64,000 bases of DNA from Novipirellula caenicola (GCF_039545035.1 NZ_BAABRO010000023.1:1-64000); one strand, 5' to 3'; numbered from the stretch's first letter, positions 1 to 9,732 are shown. Notes: generated by a model not told the origin, from the sequence alone. Numbers and translations: made by a program.

Positions 1-1
1 C

Positions 2-106
2 GCCACTCGCTATGAGAAGCTCGCACGAAACTTTCTTGCAATGGTGAAACTATCGATGATCGGTCGCTATCTTCGAATCATCGCCCCATGGAATTCCGCA
101 ATTTAA
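2..106 (+). pseudogene. IS5-superfamily transposase, C-terminal remnant (cut by window edge)
   Basis: An open frame enters from the left edge and reads ATRYEKLARNFLAMVKL, then about 17 more residues to a TAA at 104-106. The pattern TRY-KLARNFLA-V-L is typical of the C-terminal end of IS5-type DDE transposases. Only 34 codons are visible, so whether the element is intact to the left is unknown. It points toward the minus-strand glycan genes that follow. No terminal inverted repeat was identified between 107 and 146. Confidence 0.6.
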
Positions 107-146
107 GGTTTTCAGACAGAGCCTAGCGGAAGCGGCTCAGGAATCA

Positions 147-1397
147 CTAAACGCTGGTCTCTACCCCACCTTCGCCGACGACGCGAACATGTGGATTTGG
201 AACGATGAACTTGCCACCTGCCGCGAGATAATCTTTATACTTTTCCACAAAGAAAGGGAGGAAATTCCAACTAAGCACGAGGTAGTAGTCTGGTTTCTCG
301 GTTTGTAACGCTTCGTCTTCGATAGGAATGTGTGTGCCCGGTGTTAGCTTGTCAATTTTGAACTTGTTGACTTCGACTGCTTTTTGACAAAGATTAGGTC
401 CGATATCGCAATAGTTCAGCAGGGTGCTGCCCTTCAGCGGTGCGCCCAGTGCCCACACACTCTTTCCGTCTGCCTTCAAGCCTTTGAGCAGTTTTTGCAG
501 ATCGTCGCGATTGGTTTCCACTTTCCGTTTGAATTCATGATAGGCGTCGATGTTGTACAGGCCGGCGTCTTCTTCATCGCGAATCCACTTTTCAACGGTT
601 GGCGATGTGACGTTCTCGTTTGAGTTTAGCCCGACATAGCACAGGAACGAACCTCCGTGAACGTCGACGTGCTCAACATCGATGATCCGCATGCCATGTT
701 CTTCAAACAGACGCTTCAGCGGACCAATGGAGTGAATCATGGTATGTTCATGGTAGAAATGATCGAATTGGCACTTCTGAATCACATCCTTCAAGTTCAC
801 GCACTGTGTCAGAAAGATCGTCTTGTCGTCCATTACAGCCGTTAGTCCACGGATAAAATCGTGAATGTCTTGGACGTGATAAAATACTGCAGTTGCCGTG
901 ATGAGTCGTGGCCGAACATTCAACTGACTTAATGCTCGACCAGTCGCCTCGTTCCAAAACGTTTCGCAAACCGTCGTGCCCGCATTGCGACACAATTCAC
1001 CTGTCAAACGACCAGGATCGACTCCCAAGACACGCATTTTATGGTCTTGGAACTTTCTCAGCAGCGTCCCATCATTGCATCCTATGTCAATGACTAGGCT
1101 GTTTTCAGGAAGTCGAAATCGTTCAACCGTCCGCTTGGCCATCCAGTCAAAGTGATCCACGACCGGCATGTTAACCCCCGTAACGTAGGGGTGATTGCTG
1201 AACATGAACTCTGGGGCAGGAAATTCTTCCAACTGTACTTGGTGGCAGCTTTTGCAGATCATCATTGCAAAAGGAAAGACCAGTTCCTGATCTTTAATCT
1301 CTGAAGTTGGAAAGTGATTTCCATTGGGCTGGTCACCCAAGTCGATAAAACGCTGCAGATCGTAAGATCCGCAATTCATACAGTGAAGGTTTTTCAT
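147..1397 (-). CDS. NDP-hexose C-methyltransferase-type SAM methyltransferase
   Basis: This 416-residue protein has the three-part build of sugar C-methyltransferases of the TylC3 type. An N-terminal zinc site has Cys6, Cys9, Cys48 and Cys51. A Rossmann SAM domain carries IDIGCNDG near residue 103, and a C-terminal domain (Methyltransf_14-like) follows. The FYHEH segment near residue 215 is the usual active-site histidine region. Such enzymes methylate a carbon (often C3) of an NDP-4-keto-6-deoxyhexose, which fits the RfbC-type epimerase and the reductase/epimerase just upstream. It is the last gene of the minus-strand run, about 190 bases after the previous stop. The family is clear; the methylated carbon is inference. 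Confidence 0.85.
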   Translation of the reverse strand: MKNLHCMNCGSYDLQRFIDLGDQPNGNHFPTSEIKDQELVFPFAMMICKSCHQVQLEEFPAPEFMFSNHPYVTGVNMPVVDHFDWMAKRTVERFRLPENSLVIDIGCNDGTLLRKFQDHKMRVLGVDPGRLTGELCRNAGTTVCETFWNEATGRALSQLNVRPRLITATAVFYHVQDIHDFIRGLTAVMDDKTIFLTQCVNLKDVIQKCQFDHFYHEHTMIHSIGPLKRLFEEHGMRIIDVEHVDVHGGSFLCYVGLNSNENVTSPTVEKWIRDEEDAGLYNIDAYHEFKRKVETNRDDLQKLLKGLKADGKSVWALGAPLKGSTLLNYCDIGPNLCQKAVEVNKFKIDKLTPGTHIPIEDEALQTEKPDYYLVLSWNFLPFFVEKYKDYLAAGGKFIVPNPHVRVVGEGGVETSV

Positions 1398-1591
1398 GAA
1401 TTAGTGTGGGGCTGTAAGCGAGAAGTCGTAGGTGATGTCAAAGAATTGAGTTGTCAGATTAGGAGGCTTGGCCACGACGTTTATAAATCAGATTTGCGAG
1501 TCAGTTGGCATTTATCGCGTGGCAATTGTGAAAGGGCATGCCGGGGGCGCGTCGGTTTCATGTCCGGCTGCGGAACACTTGTGAGAAGTGA

Positions 1592-2527
1592 TCAATCCTT
1601 AACATTGATCTGTTCGTTCATCCACCAGTCACAATTTTCAATCAGTCGTTGTTTTAATGTAGCAGAGGGATGCCAGCCCAGTTCAGTCGTTTGCCGAGTG
1701 ATGTCTGCGACGATGCGTTGTGGCTGCCCATGGGGATCGGGCAGGGTGCCAAATTGAACGTTTTGGATCTGGCCCATGTGTTGAGCCAGCACGGTGACGA
1801 TATCGCGAATCGAGGTGTCCTGGCCAGACGCCAGATTGATGGGGCCTTGCACGTTTGACGTGGCTAACGCCGCAAAAGCGTCTCCCAGATCCTGGACGCT
1901 AATAAAGTCGCGAATTAGACTGCCGCTGTCAAACGGCATCGGCTCGTCGGTACGCAGACGTGCGATCAGCTTCGGGATTAATCGTTCGGGACGCTCGTTT
2001 TCTCCAAACGGACAAAAGACGCGTCCCCAGGCCCAAGACAGGTTGTGGATGCTTGCCCACTGCTCCACCATTCGTCGCAATGAATCTTTTGCGGTGCCGT
2101 AAAGCGTGTTAGGCTGCTCGCTTTTCCCTTCGACAAGGTCTTCATTGCCACCCCATTCGTACTCCGCGCTGGTTCCGGCGACGACGATTCGTCTGCCGCC
2201 CGATTCCTGAAACGCTTGAAACAGCTTCAAACTGGCCGAAATCCAGTCCAGGTTCTTTGAGCTTGTCCAATAGGTCCCCGGTGTTGTATCCCATGCTGTA
2301 TGAACCAAGGTGTCTGCATTGGCGTCTGCAACCGTGCTGGCGATCGTGGAATGATCCAAAAGATCACCAACAATCCATCGCACTCTGCCTGAAGTTAATT
2401 TTGTTCCATGGCAATATGCCTCGCTAGACCTGCAAGTGAGTGCAACAACTTCGCAGTCGCGAGCAACTAAAGCGGGCAGAATCCAGCGACCAATGAACCC
2501 TGTCGCACCGGTAACTAAAACTCGCAT
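1592..2527 (-). CDS. NAD-dependent epimerase/dehydratase (SDR, sugar nucleotide)
   Basis: The 311-residue protein is an extended short-chain dehydrogenase. The Rossmann motif VTGATGFIG lies at the N-terminus, AGTSAEYEW near residue 120 holds the active-site Ser/Thr region, and YGTAK supplies the Tyr-xxx-Lys pair. The ATG at 2527 is preferred over an upstream TTG at 2536 because MRVLVTG is the normal family start. It overlaps the RfbC stop by 13 bases, so the two are probably coupled in translation. With RfbC and the C-methyltransferase it could serve as the 4-ketoreductase of a branched deoxysugar route. The exact substrate cannot be read from sequence. Confidence 0.85.
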   Translation of the reverse strand: MRVLVTGATGFIGRWILPALVARDCEVVALTCRSSEAYCHGTKLTSGRVRWIVGDLLDHSTIASTVADANADTLVHTAWDTTPGTYWTSSKNLDWISASLKLFQAFQESGGRRIVVAGTSAEYEWGGNEDLVEGKSEQPNTLYGTAKDSLRRMVEQWASIHNLSWAWGRVFCPFGENERPERLIPKLIARLRTDEPMPFDSGSLIRDFISVQDLGDAFAALATSNVQGPINLASGQDTSIRDIVTVLAQHMGQIQNVQFGTLPDPHGQPQRIVADITRQTTELGWHPSATLKQRLIENCDWWMNEQINVKD

Positions 2528-3057
2528 TGATCCCAATCTGGAGCGGCGGCATCTTTATCCGACAGAACCGGGTCCTTGACTGGCCAATTAATAGCCACCG
2601 TTGGGTCGTTCCATCGTAGCACTCGACCTTGGTCGGGCATGTACTGCCCTTCGATCAGGTAGGCAATCGTGGTGTTTGGTTCCAACGTGACGAATCCGTG
2701 GCCACATCCGGCAGGAATCAATACTGCTTGGCCACTCGCCGCTGAAAGCTTCGTGGCATGCCATTTACCGAAAGTGCTCGAATCGTCTCGCAAGTCGACC
2801 ATTACATCCCAAGCTTTGCCGCTAACACAGGACACTAGTTTGGTTTGTCCGTGCGGCGACTTTTGAAAGTGCATGCCGCGAAGAGTGCCAGTGTGTGTAT
2901 TGTACGAGTGGTTTGCATTGGTGGGGGAAAACGAAATGGACTGCGGAGAGAGTAAATCACGCTCCCAAAACACTTCAAATGCTCCCCGGATATCGGTGAA
3001 CACCCTTATGGAAAAGAGCTTTGCACCGTCGATCGGTAATTCTTTTATTTCAATCAA
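2515..3057 (-). CDS. rfbC: dTDP-4-dehydrorhamnose 3,5-epimerase family
   Basis: The 180-residue cupin protein matches RfbC/RmlC along its length. DIRGAFEVFWERD, LRGMHFQ (catalytic His region) and IPAGCGHGF are all present. It would epimerise C3 and/or C5 of a dTDP-4-keto-6-deoxyhexose. The start is a TTG at 3057 that forms a TTGA overlap with the preceding FkbM gene stop; no ATG lies at a sensible place. RfbA, RfbB and RfbD are not in the window, so the substrate must be made elsewhere. Beside a C-methyltransferase and an SDR it may serve a branched deoxysugar rather than rhamnose; that is inference. Confidence 0.9.
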   Translation of the reverse strand: MIEIKELPIDGAKLFSIRVFTDIRGAFEVFWERDLLSPQSISFSPTNANHSYNTHTGTLRGMHFQKSPHGQTKLVSCVSGKAWDVMVDLRDDSSTFGKWHATKLSAASGQAVLIPAGCGHGFVTLEPNTTIAYLIEGQYMPDQGRVLRWNDPTVAINWPVKDPVLSDKDAAAPDWDQCEF

Positions 3058-3821
3058 TTGATCGTGTTGTATTCGACTTTGCTCGGGACGGCCAGGATGT
3101 GGTGATATTGTCCGTTGTGATTGGCCATATTGGATAATTGTTGGATTTCAAATCCACGCTCTCGAAGAAACGCGTAGACGGACTCAGTCGATTCACCAAA
3201 CTGCGGCAGCGCGTAGTCGTGTACTTCGAGCAACAACTTTGGTCGAACACGAGCTAAGAAATCTAATCCGCTGCGGAGCACGGACAATTCAGCGCCCTCG
3301 ACATCAATCTTCACGAAGCAATCATCCAATGCCGTGAGGTGGGAGGTTGCCGAATCCAAAGACTGATTCTTCACACTCACTGTACCACTGGCCCCGATGT
3401 CAGTAGAGATTGCAGCACTCGGTTCCAGGTTGTCTGAGTCCACGACCATCTCTAAAGTTGGCTGTTCTAAATCGCTGACCGCGCTAGCGACAACGCTGAC
3501 TTGATTGTCCAAGTGATTTAACTTGATGTTGCGTCGCAATTGTCGAAGGTTTTCTGGAATGGGTTCAAAAGCCATCACTTTACCGCTGGCCCCGACGCAC
3601 CTCGCCATCAAAACTGTATGCATACCAAAGTTAGCGCCGATATCGATCGCAGTTCCGCCACTTTCAATACCAGATTCAATTCCCTCGCGAACCTCCGACT
3701 CTTGGTCAAAGTTCCATCTGCGTAGCGAAACATCGAACCTAAACTCGTGTTTTCCGATCGATCTAGGAACACCGCGTCCCAGATACCTCAATTGAAACAG
3801 AAAATCTCGGAGTACTTTCAT
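3054..3821 (-). CDS. FkbM family methyltransferase
   Basis: The 255-residue protein has the FkbM signature. AIDIGANFGMHTVLMAR is the SAM-binding loop, MAFEPIPENLRQL follows, and FVKIDVEGAELSVLRSG is the second conserved block. FkbM proteins are usually O-methyltransferases, common in glycan clusters where they cap or decorate sugars. The ATG at 3821 is the only plausible start. Its stop overlaps the TTG start of rfbC by 4 bases, showing the same transcription unit. The target sugar is unknown. Confidence 0.85.
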   Translation of the reverse strand: MKVLRDFLFQLRYLGRGVPRSIGKHEFRFDVSLRRWNFDQESEVREGIESGIESGGTAIDIGANFGMHTVLMARCVGASGKVMAFEPIPENLRQLRRNIKLNHLDNQVSVVASAVSDLEQPTLEMVVDSDNLEPSAAISTDIGASGTVSVKNQSLDSATSHLTALDDCFVKIDVEGAELSVLRSGLDFLARVRPKLLLEVHDYALPQFGESTESVYAFLRERGFEIQQLSNMANHNGQYHHILAVPSKVEYNTIN

Positions 3822-3927
3822 AAGCTTCTATTGATCACTGCGCAAGGAAGTTGACAATTAAGGGACAGAAAACTTTGCAATTCATGGGATTCATCGAAGG
3901 TGATTCGTAAAGTTGCTGGCGCACCAT

Positions 3928-4899
3928 TCAATAGTTGATCAGTCGACGCATTTTCTCGAAGAGCTGGATACCCAGAATCTTCCGCAGAGAAAGGGAACAG
4001 GAGGACGACTTACATCGGCAAAGCCAAAAATTTGCCCTCGCAGCAGCCATTTCTGCATATTCACGATTGCCGGCTGCAACCGCTTGCGAATACAGCCCAG
4101 AGTAGAGTCGCATTAGATTCGATGATTGAACCGCATTTGGCTCGCGTCCAGATTCCCCAAGAGTTTTTACGTTCTCTTCTGCTGCAGCGTTGACCCCCTC
4201 GTACCACTGCTGAACATCATCCGACTTAGTACGGCAATTCTCTGTCTGTGTGCGATAAAGAGCCGTGGCCGTATCGCTAAACGCGACCTTTCCGTAAAGG
4301 CAAATGCGAAACCAAAACGCATTGTCTTCGGCGAGCCAACCATCCAGATGTTCGGGCCAGGGATTCGCGAGCACCAAGTCACGGCGAACTATCGCTGCAT
4401 GAACTGCCCATGGCGAAGCAGCGATTGTGGCGTCAGCTATTTTTGACGAGTCCTGTTCGCTAGCAGGACGTTTCTCAACAAACTCATCTGGTACTCCGTC
4501 AACGAACTCTTTCCAGCCTCCTGCAATCACGTTGGCCGATGGATACTTAATTGCTTCGTGAATCAACGTTGCTAAATGATTTTCCTCAAGCAAATCATCG
4601 GCATCCAGAAATTGAATCCAATCGCCTACAGCCTTTGAAACTCCAAAATTCCTAGCATGCCCTGGACCACGTCCTGGTGAACTCAGCAGACTGACTTGGG
4701 GATGTTGCCGGGCAAATTTCTCGACGATTGCTGGCCCCCCGTCTGTTGATCCGTTATCGACCACGAGAACTTCAATCGCTGATGTGGATGGTTCTTCTTT
4801 TGAACCGAATGGCTCGCTGAATTGCGAGACCGCCGATTGCAGCGTTGCTTCAATGTAGTCAGCTTTGTTGAACAGCGGAATGACAACGCTAGTTAGCAA
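3928..4899 (-). CDS. family 2 glycosyltransferase
   Basis: The 323-residue GT-A fold protein starts with VVIPLFNKADYIEATLQ, followed by VLVVDNGSTDGG and WIQFLDADD, whose Asp-Ala-Asp is the nucleotide/metal-binding DxD. It probably adds one sugar of the glycan repeat at the cytoplasmic membrane face. The start is a TTG at 4899 that overlaps the end of an acyltransferase remnant by 11 bases. This suggests the pair was translationally coupled before the upstream gene decayed. Donor and acceptor are unknown. Confidence 0.85.
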   Translation of the reverse strand: MLTSVVIPLFNKADYIEATLQSAVSQFSEPFGSKEEPSTSAIEVLVVDNGSTDGGPAIVEKFARQHPQVSLLSSPGRGPGHARNFGVSKAVGDWIQFLDADDLLEENHLATLIHEAIKYPSANVIAGGWKEFVDGVPDEFVEKRPASEQDSSKIADATIAASPWAVHAAIVRRDLVLANPWPEHLDGWLAEDNAFWFRICLYGKVAFSDTATALYRTQTENCRTKSDDVQQWYEGVNAAAEENVKTLGESGREPNAVQSSNLMRLYSGLYSQAVAAGNREYAEMAAARANFWLCRCKSSSCSLSLRKILGIQLFEKMRRLINY

Positions 4900-5308
4900 G
4901 TTTCGGCTCCTTTTCGCGACGAAACCTTGACCGCTTCAAAACAGGCCATTCCAAAAAATGCCAAGAAATTGCCGCGATGGGATGATCTAAGCACGGGGAG
5001 ACAAGAAGCATTTGGATTGGTGAAATTGACTCCACATTGTTCACAACCGACTGCTGGATGGGATACGCAAAAATATACATTCGATAGGAATAGTCGCCGA
5101 CTTCACTAAACTCTCGAGCGGCTCCTGTTGGGACGAATTCAATCCAAATGATGCAATACTCTGCAAGCAACAATAGCCCCGGTCTGAACAATCCCAAGCC
5201 AATGAAGGCACAACCAGCAAAAAAGGCTATGCAAATGCCTTCCATAACACCGGAATACGCTTCTCTGAAAGATGAAGCACAAAGCACCAGTTGCAGCGAA
5301 CGCCCCAA
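4889..5308 (-). pseudogene. acyltransferase 3 (OafA-like) C-terminal remnant
   Basis: Only the C-terminal end of a membrane O-acyltransferase is readable. GDYSYRMYIFAYPIQQ and AISWHFLEWPVLKR match the last two conserved blocks of the acyltransferase 3 family, normally about 350-400 residues. Upstream of about 5308 the frame loses family resemblance and runs into stops. An offset frame at 5139-5351 gives no clear continuation. Most of the gene is therefore missing. The original enzyme would have acetylated a glycan sugar. The remnant overlaps the GT2 start, marking the old operon order. Confidence 0.65.
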
Positions 5309-5469
5309 ACCGCAAAAAGTGGATGCCCACCACCTCGAATGCCAGGTGCACTAGCGATTACGCAGCAACAAATGACTGCCGAATTTTTTTCTTGTCCACA
5401 AGCCTATCGCTAACATGAACCGAACTAGGTTCTAATTGTTGTTGCGACCTTTGGCGAAATCCGACAGCA

Positions 5470-6729
5470 CTACTTGCCCCTCTCAAGAATCACTTTTAGG
5501 AAATTACCAGCGGCCAAAGAGGCATCTCGGATCTTGGGTATCCGCTCAGACAGATGGGCACGCAGATGCCTTTCCTCTGCCAGCATACGTTTTATTGTCT
5601 CCAATAATCCATTAAGTGTCAGTGATGACGACGGTAAACACCAATCTTGAGAATCAAAAACGTCTTGGTTCAATCCCCTGGCTTTCAAGCTGTAGCCAAG
5701 GCTAAGCGTTGGAACGCCAGACCCAATGGACGCAATCGTGGAGTGAGTTCGAGCGCCGACAAAAACTCGGCATTTTCCAATAATCCATTTAGACTCGGCT
5801 GCGTTCAGTGTTGGCGGTATCAGCTTAACCCTCTTTTGATCTTCAGTGCTGGTTGCATTCATGACTCGATTCAAGAAATATAAGTCATCGCTTCCGACAT
5901 GATCTGAGAACACATGAGGAACCAGTACTATCGATGAGTCGGTTGTCTGCAGTAAGTTGCGAATGAATTGCACTGAGAATTCAATGGCCGGTTTCAGGTC
6001 CGATTCGGTCAGTTCCCAAGGCATTTTTGTCAACTTGAGTTGTTTTCTTGCCACCAGTGGCGAGAGGTTAACACCGATTGGCTGATCTCGAACCATGTCC
6101 TGGACCTTTTGCTTTGGTGCGACGGGTGACAAAAGGAACGCGGGGTCTGCGACTTGACGAACATTCTCCTCAACGCCAATCGAATTCAAATATTGCTTTG
6201 AAAAGGATTCCCTGACAAATACGCCGTTGAGGCTCTCCAGATGTTTTTTGATCTGCTGCTCGAATTCAGGTGAATCAGTAAACGGACCGATCGAGGCTCC
6301 CCAGATGAAAACGGGGATTCCTTGTGTCAACATGTAGCGATCCATTTCAAGGAAATGCCTAGGGATCCCATAATCCAGGGAATAGTTGTCACCGCCTAGT
6401 TCTAGTCCCGCCATTGCACTCGACGCCCTCGCGAGAATTGGTGAGTGAACACCGGCAAAGTGAGTTCCAACTCTGCGATTCAGTTGATCAGCGAACCAGT
6501 CGAATGAGCATCGTGGTTTTGCGATTTTAAGCCCAAAGTGAGTAACTGCTGCATCAGATTCGCTTGCCAATTGTGATTGCAGGGTTGCTTCGTTTGCGTA
6601 AATTCCTGAATCAAAGTGAATATCGTCGCCGAAGTTTGCTCGCAATATCTTTAGCGTCCCACGGACGATAGCTTCGCACCCAAGGTTTTTGTACGAACCA
6701 TTCCCGACGAAAAGAATACGGTTAGCCAT
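5470..6729 (-). CDS. polysaccharide pyruvyl transferase family protein
   Basis: The 419-residue protein begins ILFVGNGSYKNLGCEAIVRG, the typical N-terminus of the polysaccharide pyruvyl transferase family (CsaB/WcaK-like). A GARTHSTIASIGSGVPTLS block near the C-terminus is the usual GT-B-like donor region. These enzymes transfer pyruvate from phosphoenolpyruvate to make a ketal on a glycan sugar. The ATG at 6729 overlaps the end of the FrhB-like gene by 8 bases. Pairing of these two families is common in exopolysaccharide loci. The sugar acceptor is unknown. Confidence 0.88.
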   Translation of the reverse strand: MANRILFVGNGSYKNLGCEAIVRGTLKILRANFGDDIHFDSGIYANEATLQSQLASESDAAVTHFGLKIAKPRCSFDWFADQLNRRVGTHFAGVHSPILARASSAMAGLELGGDNYSLDYGIPRHFLEMDRYMLTQGIPVFIWGASIGPFTDSPEFEQQIKKHLESLNGVFVRESFSKQYLNSIGVEENVRQVADPAFLLSPVAPKQKVQDMVRDQPIGVNLSPLVARKQLKLTKMPWELTESDLKPAIEFSVQFIRNLLQTTDSSIVLVPHVFSDHVGSDDLYFLNRVMNATSTEDQKRVKLIPPTLNAAESKWIIGKCRVFVGARTHSTIASIGSGVPTLSLGYSLKARGLNQDVFDSQDWCLPSSSLTLNGLLETIKRMLAEERHLRAHLSERIPKIRDASLAAGNFLKVILERGK

Positions 6730-8140
6730 CCACTTGACTCCGACTGGCCATTCTGGCCACCCACTTTTTGACTCTAGATAGTTCTACGAATGTCTTTGTT
6801 TTGACTCGAGACATTAAACTCGGTCGGTACAGTTTGTCGTATGCTGAAAGAAGTGGTTGCATCAGCCGAAAAAACTCGGACAGATCGCCCCGATCCGTTG
6901 CAACAACAAAAGCCTTGTGGCTTTCAGAGGCGATTTCTTGCCGGAGTTCGAATACGCGTTTTTGCCTCTCATTTAAGTGGCTAGCACTTGGCTCAACGCG
7001 TTTCTTCGGGCGCCAAAGATTCTGTTGATCACGAAGGTGAAGACGGTAGGCTAGGCCATCGCGTCTATGGCGTAGGCCAGCGTCCTGAGATTCAATCACA
7101 CGTTCTGGAGCAACTCTTTCGAATGCTAATTTCCCAGAACCAATTGCCGAATCTACGATCCCTCGGATTGCCTCATTCCTGACAATGACAACGTTAGAAC
7201 CACCGCTATCGTTTACATATTCAGGTAACCAAGCATCACCAACTGAAATGTCGGCAGTTTCCCCGACTACATCATCGCAAAACTCACAGGCAGAGTATTT
7301 GAAGAACCCGTAGCCCCAACTACTTCCCTCGTACTCTGAGTTTGCACGACAGTGGTCCACTCCCTCCCCTCGCACAGAAATTCCGTAGTTGCTCGCGGCG
7401 CGTTCCTGAAGCTTGGTTCTAAAATTGATGGCTTGAAGGCCGCCCGGCATAATCCCGGCTTGCCAAGCAAAGAAATCTGCAAAATGACTGCTCTTAAGGT
7501 GTCCACAGAATAACGCAACCGTAAATGCAACGCGTCTTTCGATTTCCTTATCGTGTTTGGACAGCAATCGAATGCCCTTGACAAAACACGGCAATCCCAC
7601 AACAGCGAATTTCCCATCCAATACACGAAGTTCCTTCAATACCTCGGACATTTCGACGGGGTAGTAGCGTGACTTGGACCGAGCCTGAACTTGTTCTTTT
7701 GTTCTCGATATTGCGTACTTAAATGGAACTCCATCAGCGTTGTCGCAACCGCCAACATGTAAGATACCATCAACCAGGCCTTGCTCTAACAACTCTAGAA
7801 GAATCCAGGTCCCCATTCCACCCGAACTGCCCGCCTTGCGCACTTCCGGCAGGGTCACGTGTCCGGCGTAGCAGTCGGAAAAATAGCCTATGCCCTGCTT
7901 GTATTCGCAGGTACTAGCAAATAACGCTTCTCCGATTTGGTCTTCGTTTTGCGATTGGTCACTGAATGGACATACCGAACTAATGCCATCAGGTTCTTGG
8001 TTTTGAACTGTTGCTTGAAATGTTCCATCATCCGTCAATTGGATTGAGAAAACATCACTTGATGCAGCGCAAACTCCACAACCACTGCACATTCCATTTG
8101 CAATGACGGTGTCTTTCAGTGTTGATGATCTTGATACCAT
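6722..8140 (-). CDS. FrhB/FdhB-like iron-sulfur protein (coenzyme F420 hydrogenase beta-subunit family)
   Basis: The 472-residue protein starts with a ferredoxin-like Cys cluster (MCSGCGVCAA, then VCPF) and carries the C-terminal FrhB block ACEFCDDVVGETADISVGDAW. In methanogens the family moves electrons between F420, flavin and Fe-S centres. In glycan loci it is a frequent but poorly understood neighbour of pyruvyl transferases. Its start shares one base with the flippase stop (TGATG) and its end overlaps the pyruvyl transferase by 8 bases. A role in redox modification of a sugar or its carrier is inference only. Confidence 0.85.
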   Translation of the reverse strand: MVSRSSTLKDTVIANGMCSGCGVCAASSDVFSIQLTDDGTFQATVQNQEPDGISSVCPFSDQSQNEDQIGEALFASTCEYKQGIGYFSDCYAGHVTLPEVRKAGSSGGMGTWILLELLEQGLVDGILHVGGCDNADGVPFKYAISRTKEQVQARSKSRYYPVEMSEVLKELRVLDGKFAVVGLPCFVKGIRLLSKHDKEIERRVAFTVALFCGHLKSSHFADFFAWQAGIMPGGLQAINFRTKLQERAASNYGISVRGEGVDHCRANSEYEGSSWGYGFFKYSACEFCDDVVGETADISVGDAWLPEYVNDSGGSNVVIVRNEAIRGIVDSAIGSGKLAFERVAPERVIESQDAGLRHRRDGLAYRLHLRDQQNLWRPKKRVEPSASHLNERQKRVFELRQEIASESHKAFVVATDRGDLSEFFRLMQPLLSAYDKLYRPSLMSRVKTKTFVELSRVKKWVARMASRSQVDG

Positions 8141-9732
8141 CAGGTTATGTTCGCCCAGGCTTTTTCGAAACCCATCTTGGCGCCAATCTTTGCAAGCTTG
8201 TCACTGACGAACTTGCGGTCTTCTGCATCCATCACCAAAAAGTAGACGGCAGCCGAATACAAGACCGATAAACAAGATGCAACAGATAAAATACGGAACC
8301 AGGTGTCGATCAACATCGCCTGACAGGCGACCCACGTTACGCCAGCCAAGGCCGTCGTTGCAAGCAGCAGCCCAAGCAGCGGCAACAAGAATGTTCGCAG
8401 AGGTCTATCTATGTTGTGAGCCGCCCACATAGGAGTAAAAATGACGTTTTTCAGAGTCAAAACGGCAACCCCCGAGATCGCCACTCCGTAAATTCCAAGT
8501 GTCGTTTGAGTTACTAAGATAACCCCGAGCAGCACATTCATTATCCCAAAACCAATGGTCAAGAGACCAGGGATCTTGATCTTGTCAGCGGCCAGCGAGA
8601 CAGCAAAGAGTGGAAGCACACCTAGATTGATCGAAAGGGGACCGATCAGGATCACCATCAGCGGAACAAGGTCGGTAAAATCTTCTCCCAACCAAACGTC
8701 CAGGATGTCGGCTGCCATCCCGCATAGGATGCCGATTGGGATCGACATCGAATACCCGACGAACCGTGCAGCACGCAACGCATAAAGTTTTACCTCATCC
8801 AAGTCACCTTTGGCATGCAGGCCCAAAATTGTCGGTGTAAAGACGGCAGCGAGAGAGGTCGCGAAATTCCGTAACATGGCACTCCACTGCAGGATCGCCG
8901 CATAGCGTCCCCCACTGGTTGGGCCGAAGAAATGATTGATCAGGACCAAGTCCACACTTAGCAATAAGATGGTTCCGACTTGAAAGACTGATACCCAGAC
9001 TCCCGTAAAGAACAGGTGCTTGAAAGTGCTCCACTGTACGTTTGGAAAACAAATAGTTGTCCCGGGCATCAAATGACGCCACGCAATTACGTGCAACAAT
9101 GCGGCAGTGGCAACTGAGGTCAATCCAGCAACGCCAACCCACTTAATGCTTGGCTCAAATAGTCCAAAAAACAGCACTATCCCGGCAACGCGAACGACGT
9201 TGCCAATGATGGCTATTGCGTGGGTGATCTCAAATCGATTCCTACAAAAGGCGGCCACCGAAAACGGTGTCATGACGGTCGAAACTACAAAGGAAAGTGC
9301 AGTGGTGCCAAACAACCAACGGGCTTGATACAGCCCATTCTCTGGAATCTGGATCAGCTTGTCTAAGAATACTGCTGCACCTGCCAGAAACAATGATACG
9401 ACACATGCGATTACCAAGCAGACAACAACAGACGTGCTGAAAATCAAGTTTACATTTGCGTCGTCATCGCGTTCAACTGCTTGAGTCAGTGAGCGCGAAA
9501 CAGACGTGTTGATCGCAACGGTCAAAACCCCGCAATAGCTAATCAGTGTTAACGCAAGTGGAATCAGTCCGTAATGGGCAGGTCCCAGTCTGTGAATTAG
9601 ATATGGAGTAAGAAGTACACCGATCCCAATGAAAATAGAGAAGCTCAGGACTTGCGCAATCACGTTGACCGAAAATGTCCCACGACGCACCGAAGCCTTT
9701 GCTTTCACTGGATATGGGTCAGATCTGGTCAT
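8140..9732 (-). CDS. Wzx-type oligosaccharide flippase
   Basis: The 530-residue protein is almost all hydrophobic, with about 12-14 predicted transmembrane stretches. It opens with a polar leader followed by NVIAQVLSFSIFIGIGVLL, as in polysaccharide biosynthesis (MATE/Wzx) proteins. It would flip lipid-linked glycan units across the inner membrane. The ATG at 9732 makes an ATGA overlap with the preceding epimerase and is preferred to an in-frame upstream codon at 9750. It is the export step of this glycan block. Confidence 0.85.
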   Translation of the reverse strand: MTRSDPYPVKAKASVRRGTFSVNVIAQVLSFSIFIGIGVLLTPYLIHRLGPAHYGLIPLALTLISYCGVLTVAINTSVSRSLTQAVERDDDANVNLIFSTSVVVCLVIACVVSLFLAGAAVFLDKLIQIPENGLYQARWLFGTTALSFVVSTVMTPFSVAAFCRNRFEITHAIAIIGNVVRVAGIVLFFGLFEPSIKWVGVAGLTSVATAALLHVIAWRHLMPGTTICFPNVQWSTFKHLFFTGVWVSVFQVGTILLLSVDLVLINHFFGPTSGGRYAAILQWSAMLRNFATSLAAVFTPTILGLHAKGDLDEVKLYALRAARFVGYSMSIPIGILCGMAADILDVWLGEDFTDLVPLMVILIGPLSINLGVLPLFAVSLAADKIKIPGLLTIGFGIMNVLLGVILVTQTTLGIYGVAISGVAVLTLKNVIFTPMWAAHNIDRPLRTFLLPLLGLLLATTALAGVTWVACQAMLIDTWFRILSVASCLSVLYSAAVYFLVMDAEDRKFVSDKLAKIGAKMGFEKAWANIT

